In this document: one piece after another, positions 29,989 through 35,627 of the stretch
How positions within the stretch are numbered: position 1 is the stretch's first letter
How the letters are laid out: every line of letters starts with the position of its first letter
NCBI RefSeq assembly: GCF_051650185.1
Contig: NZ_JBOFIN010000025.1
Coordinates: 1 to 35,627 of the forward strand
From: Scandinavium sp051650185
GTDB taxonomy: Bacteria; Pseudomonadota; Gammaproteobacteria; Enterobacterales; Enterobacteriaceae
Reading direction: 5' to 3'
DNA length: 35,627 nucleotides
Translations under genes and position numbers: made by a program
The notes under the pieces: generated by a model
What the model was told of the DNA's origin: nothing
Databases searched by the model: none
Seen by the model: only the letters and a program-made list of their open reading frames with translations

Positions 29989-31929
29989 TCAAACAGAGTA
30001 TCTTTGCGAATATTTTTTTACGCTAGTGTCAAGTGGTTGTGACGAAGCAAAAAAATCGCCCTGTCCACCTAACACACCACACTCTCTGAGCACTTGCCAT
30101 TCACTTCGGCTGCGCAACCCGGTCGCAAAGACCTGTGTCGTAGTACCTTTACAGGCTTCGACGAGACTTTGCACCAACAATTGGTTCTCACTGCGTTTTT
30201 CGATGTTTCGTACCAGACCCGGATGGAGCTTGACGATTTCCACCGACAGTTCTTTGATCCAACTGGTGCTGACTAACGTCAAACCAGCCTGAATCACCAC
30301 GACTCTCACCCCTAATGCATTAATCAAACGCATAACGGGCTGTAAACGGCTGATATGTTGACAGACATCCGCCTCTGCAAGTTCAAAAATAATCCGTTTT
30401 CGCTGCGATTTTTCACATTGCATCAAAGTATCACGCAGCCAGCGCTGGAATCGGGGACGAATTAAGGATTCTACCGTGACCTGTAATGCCAGATTTTCTT
30501 CAGGCCAGAAAGAGAGGAAAGGCAGCAGACGAGTGATCTGCAGTCGGTCATATTCTTCCGCCAGCCCGAACTCAAGCACCATCGGCATGTATTCGGCGGC
30601 AATCACTTCTTCTTTACCATCATAGATGCGGCACATGAGTTCGCGGTGATGGACTCGCCCGTCGTAGTGAATGGCGGGTTTTTGATAGAAGCGCGGACCG
30701 CCACGGCTGAGCATCTGTTCAATCAAGGTTCGCCAGCGAACGTTACCCCGCCCTTTTTCTGGCAAGGTGTCGTCATAAACCGCCCAGCTATTACTGCCCT
30801 GAAGCACAGCGTTACGCACCGCAGCATCAGCATGTTCCATCACCTGATCGGTGCTCTGCCCACTACGCCAGGCGCAGATGCCGATGTGCATCATGTCATC
30901 CTGATCGAGAATTTTTGTTGCAGGCAGGGCATCGAGCGACTTCAGCAACCCGGAGGCAATGCTGTCCGCTTCTTTCAACGTGCGATGCGGGAGCAGCACG
31001 GCATAGTCGCTGCGATGATAGCGAGCCAGCAGCGCACCGGGATAACGCATCATAAAAGTGGAAAGCATATTAATGAGGGTGAAGAAATGTTCTTCTGCCG
31101 CACTTCTTCCAAAATGGTCTCTCACCAGATCGAATTCTGGCAGGCGAATGAGCATGACGATACCGTGAGCACCGACTTTCTCCTGATCGTCGAGAAGCGT
31201 GGCCAGCTGGTTATCAAAGAACATTCGATTGCTGAGACCCGTTTTGGTGTCCTGGGCGGCGTACGAGCGAATTAAGGTATCGAGGCGTGTACGCTGTTCA
31301 CCGGCAAACTGAATTTCGGAGAGCAATGCGTCCAACGCACTGCTGGTTCGGGCTGGCCACTCATGCACAGTACCATATACCTGATTCCCGCGTTCACCAT
31401 TGAGAATACGTGTTGAACGCTGCTCCAGCAGCTCTTGCCCGGAAAGCTGATTACGCAACCAACGTACTGAGAAGAAGATAATCAGCACCATAAAACCTAT
31501 GGCGATAGTCAGCGGGGCCGTCGTTAACAGCGAGTGGAAGTAGTTCACCATCGGGTCGAGGTAGACCATATGAATGGTCATGCCGGGGTGCTTCACGGAT
31601 TCAACGCTTAGCTCGCGATACTGATAATTACTGCCCATCGGGCGATAGCTGCTTTTGCGCGAATGGCTGAAAATCGTTTTGTCGTTGACGACGAAATCGA
31701 TGCGCACAATGTCCACAGGCACCAGAATTTCGTCCAGTTGACTGTCGAGCTGATTGAAAGGGGTATTGACCAGGCGGGAATCGACCACCGTCGCCACAGC
31801 ACGGGCGCGGTAATCCACTTTATACTGAATACCGTTATAGAAGCTCAGTGAGCAGCCTATCAGGGTGACAAAGATAGTCAGGCCCGTCAGCAGTGTCACA
31901 AAAGCCGAAAATTTCGTCGTTAATCGCAT
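29989..31929 (-). CDS. csrD: CsrD, targeting factor for CsrB/CsrC RNA decay
   Basis: This 646-residue protein has the same length as E. coli CsrD. Two membrane helices (about 9-30 and 137-157) flank a periplasmic loop; a HAMP-like segment, a degenerate GGDEF domain (HRSDY at 305-309) and a degenerate EAL domain (ELMCRI at 430-435) follow. Both cyclic-di-GMP motifs are broken, as in the family, which works with RNase E to degrade CsrB and CsrC. I chose the ATG at 31929 (MRLTTKF); an upstream start at 31977 has no family support. It lies upstream of mreB on the same strand and diverges from acuI. Confidence 0.95.
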   Translation of the reverse strand: MRLTTKFSAFVTLLTGLTIFVTLIGCSLSFYNGIQYKVDYRARAVATVVDSRLVNTPFNQLDSQLDEILVPVDIVRIDFVVNDKTIFSHSRKSSYRPMGSNYQYRELSVESVKHPGMTIHMVYLDPMVNYFHSLLTTAPLTIAIGFMVLIIFFSVRWLRNQLSGQELLEQRSTRILNGERGNQVYGTVHEWPARTSSALDALLSEIQFAGEQRTRLDTLIRSYAAQDTKTGLSNRMFFDNQLATLLDDQEKVGAHGIVMLIRLPEFDLVRDHFGRSAAEEHFFTLINMLSTFMMRYPGALLARYHRSDYAVLLPHRTLKEADSIASGLLKSLDALPATKILDQDDMMHIGICAWRSGQSTDQVMEHADAAVRNAVLQGSNSWAVYDDTLPEKGRGNVRWRTLIEQMLSRGGPRFYQKPAIHYDGRVHHRELMCRIYDGKEEVIAAEYMPMVLEFGLAEEYDRLQITRLLPFLSFWPEENLALQVTVESLIRPRFQRWLRDTLMQCEKSQRKRIIFELAEADVCQHISRLQPVMRLINALGVRVVVIQAGLTLVSTSWIKELSVEIVKLHPGLVRNIEKRSENQLLVQSLVEACKGTTTQVFATGLRSRSEWQVLRECGVLGGQGDFFASSQPLDTSVKKYSQRYSV

Positions 31930-31994
31930 CCCTGTATTAACTCCGTTGATGAAAAACAGCCCGACCAAGCCGGACACCCGCGGTGACGCCCTAC

Positions 31995-32012
31995 AGTTAG
32001 TGAGTACTAACT
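31995..32012. repeat. Short inverted repeat in the csrD-acuI region
   Basis: AGTTAGT (31995-32001) and ACTAACT (32006-32012) are perfect 7-bp arms 4 bases apart. It is a possible operator; no regulator is recognised. Confidence 0.35.
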
Positions 32013-32100
32013 AGCACGCCAAAAGGACCATGCATACTACCAGAGTGAGTGGAACTGGCAATTTATTGCGATAAGTCGGCATCGTGTTTCAGTTAGCGAG

Positions 32101-32106
32101 TATAGT
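32101..32106 (+). promoter_or_regulatory. Candidate -10 box for acuI
   Basis: TATAGT lies 44 bases before the acuI ATG; no convincing -35 is seen at 16-18 bases. Confidence 0.35.
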
Positions 32107-32150
32107 CATCAAAAAATTTTTTCCAATCATTCAGCAACCGAGGAAAGATT

Positions 32151-33125
32151 ATGCAGGCGTTAATCTTAGAACAGCACGATGGTAAAACCCTCGCATCGGT
32201 CCAGGATATCGAAGAGAGCCAGCTCCCGCAGGGCGAGGTTACCGTGGATATTCAGTGGTCCAGCCTGAACTTTAAAGATGCACTCACGATCACCGGGAAA
32301 GGAAAAATTATTCGTAATTTTCCGATGATTCCCGGTATCGACTTTGCCGGTATTGTCCACAACAGCGAAGATCCTCGCTTTCATTCAGGCCAAAAGGTAC
32401 TGCTGACAGGATGGGGCGTGGGTGAAAATCATTGGGGCGGTCTGGCACAGCGTGCGCGTGTGAAAGGCGACTGGCTGGTGCCGCAGCCCGAAGGGATGGA
32501 TGCGCGTCAGGCGATGATTATCGGCACAGCAGGTTTCACGGCCATGCTGTGCGTGATGGCGCTGGAAGAGGCTGGGATTAAACCTGAAGATGGCGAGATT
32601 GTTGTCACTGGCGCCAGCGGTGGCGTAGGCAGTACCGCTATTGCTCTGCTGCACAAGCTGGGTTATCAGGTTGTGGCTGTTTCCGGTCGCGAAAGTACTC
32701 ACGATTATCTGCGCGCGCTTGGGGCCAGCCGTATTCTGGGCCGTGACGAATTCGCCGAGACTCGCCCGCTGGAGAAACAGCTTTGGACTGGAGCCGTCGA
32801 TACGGTTGGCGACAAAGTGCTGGCTAAAGTGCTGGCACAAATGAATTACGGCGGCTGCGTGGCGGCGTGTGGGCTGGCAGGCGGGTTTGCGCTGCCAACG
32901 ACCGTGATGCCTTTTATTCTGCGTAACGTCCGGTTGCAAGGTGTGGATTCAGTCATGACGCCAGCGGCGCGCCGTGCTGAAGCCTGGAAGCGTCTGGTGG
33001 TCGATCTGCCTTCTTCTTTCTATAGCCAAAGCGCGACAGAAATCAGTCTGGCTCAGGCCCCGGAATATGCCGATAAAATCATGAACAACCAAATCCAGGG
33101 CCGCACGTTGGTGAAAGTGGCCTAA
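32151..33125 (+). CDS. acuI: AcuI (YhdH), NADPH-dependent acrylyl-CoA reductase
   Basis: This 324-residue enzyme matches E. coli AcuI. It is a zinc-free medium-chain reductase of the quinone oxidoreductase type that reduces toxic acryloyl-CoA to propionyl-CoA. The NADPH Rossmann loop GASGGVG is at 154-160, with SGR at 178-180 for the 2'-phosphate. GAGGAAAG precedes the ATG. Confidence 0.95.
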   Translation: MQALILEQHDGKTLASVQDIEESQLPQGEVTVDIQWSSLNFKDALTITGKGKIIRNFPMIPGIDFAGIVHNSEDPRFHSGQKVLLTGWGVGENHWGGLAQRARVKGDWLVPQPEGMDARQAMIIGTAGFTAMLCVMALEEAGIKPEDGEIVVTGASGGVGSTAIALLHKLGYQVVAVSGRESTHDYLRALGASRILGRDEFAETRPLEKQLWTGAVDTVGDKVLAKVLAQMNYGGCVAACGLAGGFALPTTVMPFILRNVRLQGVDSVMTPAARRAEAWKRLVVDLPSSFYSQSATEISLAQAPEYADKIMNNQIQGRTLVKVA

Positions 33126-33163
33126 TCTTCAAATTTTCGTGACATATTCGCGTTAATCAGCCG

Positions 33164-33197
33164 CCTCCATCATGCTTAGGAAAATGCATGATGGAGG
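33164..33197 (+). promoter_or_regulatory. RBS-sequestering hairpin candidate upstream of msrP
   Basis: CCTCCATCATGC (33164-33175) and GCATGATGGAGG (33186-33197) are perfect 12-bp arms with a 10-base loop. The right arm ends in GGAGG, the msrP Shine-Dalgarno, and the left arm holds the matching CCTCC. If the transcript includes both arms, the ribosome site is buried. Confidence 0.7.
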
Positions 33198-33202
33198 ATG
33201 CC

Positions 33203-34204
33203 ATGAAATCAAAGAAACTGACGGAAGCCGATGTCACGGCAGAATCCGTATTTATGCTCAAGCGCCGCCAGGTGCTAAAGATGCTGGGCATTAGCGCTAC
33301 CGCACTTTCCCTTCCTTCTGTGGCACACGCCGATTTGCTGAGCTGGTTTAAAGGCAACGATCGTCCACCTGCGCCACCGGGCAAGCCGCTCGAATTTTCC
33401 CGTCCTGCTGAATGGCAAAGTAAACTCGCGCTGACACCTGAAGACAAGGTTAGCGGTTACAACAACTTCTATGAGTTTGGCCTCGATAAAGCCGACCCTG
33501 CCGCCAATGCAGGAAGCCTGATTACCGACCCGTGGAAGTTGACGATTGATGGCGAAGTGACAAAGCCGATAACGCTCGATCACGACGATTTAACCAAACG
33601 CTTCCCGCTGGAGCAGCGAATCTACCGGATGCGCTGCGTTGAAGCCTGGTCGATGGTGGTGCCCTGGATTGGTTTTCCTCTGCATAAACTGCTGGCCCTG
33701 GTTGAACCCACCAGCGATGCCAAATTTGTCGCATTCAAAACGATTTATGCGCCTGAACAAATGCCCGGACAAAAAGACCGCTTTATCGGCGGCGGGCTTG
33801 CTTATCCTTATGTTGAAGGATTGCGTATAGATGAAGCGATGCATCCGCTGACGCTGTTGACCACTGGCGTGTACGGCAAAGCGCTGCCGCCACAGAATGG
33901 GGCGCCCATCCGCCTGACGGTGCCGTGGAAATATGGTTTCAAAGGGATTAAATCGATTGTCAGCATTACTCTGACCAAAGAGCAGCCGCCCTGTACCTGG
34001 AATATGGCCGCGCCGAATGAATATGGTTTCTATGCCAACGTGAATCCGCATGTCGATCATCCTCGCTGGTCCCAGGCATCTGAACGCTTCATCGGTTCTG
34101 GTGGTGTGCTGGATGTTAAACGCCAGCCAACGCTGTTGTTTAACGGTTACGCGGATCAAGTCGCTTCGCTGTACCGCGGTCTTAATTTACGGGAGTATTT
34201 CTGA
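33203..34204 (+). CDS. msrP: MsrP (YedY), periplasmic methionine sulfoxide reductase, Mo subunit
   Basis: This 333-residue enzyme matches E. coli MsrP (334 aa). The Tat signal peptide has the twin arginines at 21-22 (KRRQVLK) and a cleavage site after AHA (43). The molybdopterin ligand cysteine is Cys145 in RMRCVEAW. It repairs oxidised methionines in periplasmic proteins using electrons from MsrQ. I chose the ATG at 33203 (MKSKKL), with GGAGG 6 bases upstream; an ATG at 33188 lies inside a hairpin. In E. coli msrPQ is elsewhere, next to hprRS, not here. Confidence 0.95.
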   Translation: MKSKKLTEADVTAESVFMLKRRQVLKMLGISATALSLPSVAHADLLSWFKGNDRPPAPPGKPLEFSRPAEWQSKLALTPEDKVSGYNNFYEFGLDKADPAANAGSLITDPWKLTIDGEVTKPITLDHDDLTKRFPLEQRIYRMRCVEAWSMVVPWIGFPLHKLLALVEPTSDAKFVAFKTIYAPEQMPGQKDRFIGGGLAYPYVEGLRIDEAMHPLTLLTTGVYGKALPPQNGAPIRLTVPWKYGFKGIKSIVSITLTKEQPPCTWNMAAPNEYGFYANVNPHVDHPRWSQASERFIGSGGVLDVKRQPTLLFNGYADQVASLYRGLNLREYF

Positions 34205-34804
34205 GTGCGTTTAACGGCAAAACAAATAACGTGGCTGAAGGTTATTCTCCATCTCGCCGCCTTTTTACCCTTTGTCTGGCTGTTTTGGGCAGGGTCACAG
34301 GGGTATTTCAGCGCTGACCCTGCCAAGGACATTCAACACTTTACAGGTAGGATGGCTCTGAAACTGCTGCTGGCTACCTTGCTGGTCTCCCCTCTGGCGC
34401 GTTACGCTAAACAACCCCTGTTGATACGTACCCGTCGTCTGTTGGGCGTCTGGTGTTTTGCCTGGGCGACGCTGCATCTCACCAGCTACGCCTTGCTGGA
34501 ACTGGGGATTAACAATCTGGGCCTGCTCGGGCAGGAAGTGGTGAACCGCCCCTATCTGACGTTAGGGTTGATAAGTTGGGTCATTTTGCTGGCCCTGGCG
34601 CTCACCTCTTTTCAGTATGCGCAGCGAAAACTGGGTCCACGCTGGCAGAAGTTGCACAACTTCGTTTATCTGGTGGCGATCCTCGCCTCGATTCATTATC
34701 TGTGGTCGGTGAAGATCCTCTCACCTCAACCGATTCTGTACGCAATGGCCGCTTTTGTGCTTTTAGCGTGCCGATATAAGAAGTTCCGCATGTGGTGGCG
34801 TTAA
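34205..34804 (+). CDS. msrQ: MsrQ (YedZ), heme membrane subunit of MsrPQ
   Basis: This 199-residue membrane protein matches E. coli MsrQ (211 aa) apart from a shorter C-terminus. It has about five or six helices in the ferric-reductase-like family, with histidines in HLAAFLPF, QHFTGR, TLHLTSY, KLHNFVY and IHYLWS that may ligate heme. It passes electrons from the respiratory chain to MsrP. Its GTG start follows the msrP TGA directly with no gap, so translation is coupled. Confidence 0.94.
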   Translation: MRLTAKQITWLKVILHLAAFLPFVWLFWAGSQGYFSADPAKDIQHFTGRMALKLLLATLLVSPLARYAKQPLLIRTRRLLGVWCFAWATLHLTSYALLELGINNLGLLGQEVVNRPYLTLGLISWVILLALALTSFQYAQRKLGPRWQKLHNFVYLVAILASIHYLWSVKILSPQPILYAMAAFVLLACRYKKFRMWWR

Positions 34805-34901
34805 TTCACGATTATGTGCAGTTTCCCGCAGTTCTCCCGCACTACGCCTGACTTTTTCGTTGTCGAGGTTGATTATCTTCCCTGATAAGACCAGTATTTA
34901 G

Positions 34902-34929
34902 CTGCCAAATGCTACGAAATCGTTATAAT
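34902..34929 (+). promoter_or_regulatory. Probable promoter upstream of aroQ-accB
   Basis: A perfect TATAAT (34924-34929) is preceded by CTGCCA (34902-34907) at 16 bases. The leader to aroQ would be about 105 bases. It may serve aroQ and the accBC genes that follow. Confidence 0.65.
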
Positions 34930-35039
34930 GTGCGACTTTGGTTTTCCTGACGGGGGTTTTAGGCCTCTGAAAAGGTGACAAGTGCGCATCGAAGGTATAT
35001 TTTGTTTTTTACCGGAGAATTGCAGGAGATAGCAGCACA

Positions 35040-35492
35040 ATGGCTGACAAGTTACGCATTTTGCTTTTAAACGGACCGAATCTGAATATGCTCGGCACCC
35101 GTGAGCCTGAGAAGTATGGCACCCTGACGTTAGCGGAAATAGTTAACCGCCTGACCGCAGAGGCCGACGCTCTGAATGTGTCGCTGGACCATCTGCAATC
35201 CAACGCAGAGTACGCGATTATCGACCGTATTCATCAGGCTAAAGACAAGATTGACTATATCCTGATCAATCCGGCCGCTTTCACGCACACCAGCGTGGCG
35301 ATTCGCGATGCGCTGTTGGCGGTCAGTATCCCGTTTATCGAGATTCATCTGAGCAACGTGCACGCTCGCGAGCCGTTCCGCCATCACTCATATCTCTCTG
35401 ATATCGCTGCCGGCGTCATCTGCGGATTAGGCGCTGACGGCTATTCATACGCTTTACAGACGGCGGTAAAACGCCTGTCACAATCACACTAA
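35040..35492 (+). CDS. aroQ: AroQ, type II 3-dehydroquinate dehydratase
   Basis: This 150-residue enzyme catalyses the third shikimate-pathway step by the type II mechanism. Family residues are NGPNLN (11-16), catalytic Tyr26 in REPEKYG, Asn77, His83, Glu101, His103 (IEIHLSN) and Arg114. It sits just before accB, as in other enterobacteria that carry it. AGGAG lies about 12 bases before the ATG. Confidence 0.95.
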
Positions 35493-35514
35493 ACAAAGAG
35501 TACGGAACCCACTC

Positions 35515-35627
35515 ATGGATATTCGTAAGATTAAAAAACTGATCGAGCTGGTTGAAGAATCAGGCATCTCCGAACTGGAAATTTCTGAAGGCGAAGAGTC
35601 TGTACGCATCAGCCGTGCAGCGCCAGC
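35515..35627 (+). CDS. accB: AccB, biotin carboxyl carrier protein (5' part, cut by the window)
   Basis: The first 37 codons match E. coli AccB ([18 protein letters not shown] and [15 protein letters not shown]). The biotinylated domain lies beyond the window edge. The protein carries carboxybiotin in acetyl-CoA carboxylase, the first step of fatty acid synthesis. It begins 22 bases after aroQ and is probably co-transcribed with it and with accC. Confidence 0.93.

Noticed and set aside
29989..31929. CsrD as an active diguanylate cyclase or phosphodiesterase
   Set aside because: The GGDEF and EAL motifs are replaced by HRSDY and ELMCRI, which is the normal inactive state of this family.
34930..35039. 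Riboswitch or attenuator in the aroQ leader
   Set aside because: The leader is about 105 bases with a G-run and short inverted pieces, but I could not build a known riboswitch fold or a leader peptide rich in aromatic residues.
1..35627. Mobile element, prophage, CRISPR array or tRNA gene
   Set aside because: No transposase, integrase or phage gene, no regularly spaced repeats and no tRNA-like cloverleaf were seen on either strand. The extra genes look like ordinary chromosomal additions.

Overview
The window is ordinary chromosomal DNA from a member of the Enterobacteriaceae. Gene order and protein sequences follow the Escherichia coli zapG-degQ-degS-mdh-argR-yhcN-yhcO-aaeBAX-aaeR-tldD-yhdP-rng-maf-mreDCB-csrD-acuI-aroQ-accB segment almost gene for gene. 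Several additions relative to E. coli point to an Enterobacter/Lelliottia/Klebsiella-type genome. The genus is an inference from memory of gene order, not from a search. I see no phage, IS element, CRISPR array, tRNA or rRNA.

Layout. 66-3156: zapG, then the envelope proteases degQ and degS on the + strand. 3193-9598: a five-gene minus-strand sugar cluster that E. coli lacks at this place. It encodes a RhaR-like AraC-family regulator, two divergent AraA/FucI-like isomerases, an MFS sugar porter and a zinc alcohol/polyol dehydrogenase. It sits between the degS terminator and the mdh terminator. 9847-11671: mdh and argR diverge around a region carrying two ARG boxes. 12046-12684: two tandem yhcN-type genes. 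12773-14555: yhcO, then a GabD-like semialdehyde dehydrogenase not present here in E. coli. 14683-18857: the aaeXAB aromatic-acid efflux operon and its divergent LysR regulator aaeR. 18854-19573: a FucR-like DeoR-family regulator, also extra relative to E. coli. 19661-31929: a long minus-strand run (csrD, mreBCD, maf, rng, yhdP, tldD) for cell shape, RNA processing and envelope lipid transport. 32151-35627: acuI, the msrPQ methionine sulfoxide repair pair, aroQ and the first 113 bases of accB.

The most interesting part is the 3193-9598 cluster. Its genes are tightly packed (ATGA overlap, 17-nt gap, 188-nt gap holding two strong inverted repeats, 7-nt gap). The regulator resembles RhaR, and both isomerases keep the residues that align with the AraA metal/catalytic set. 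No kinase or aldolase is encoded, so the substrate and pathway are not known from sequence. The second notable signal is a perfect 12-bp inverted repeat just upstream of msrP whose right arm contains the Shine-Dalgarno sequence. Others are the FucR-like gene away from any fucose genes, a CRP-like site and LysR-type palindrome in the aae divergent region, and two REP-like elements placed just after the stop codons of aaeB and tldD.

All calls are by eye from sequence and remembered family members. No alignment, folding or database search was run.
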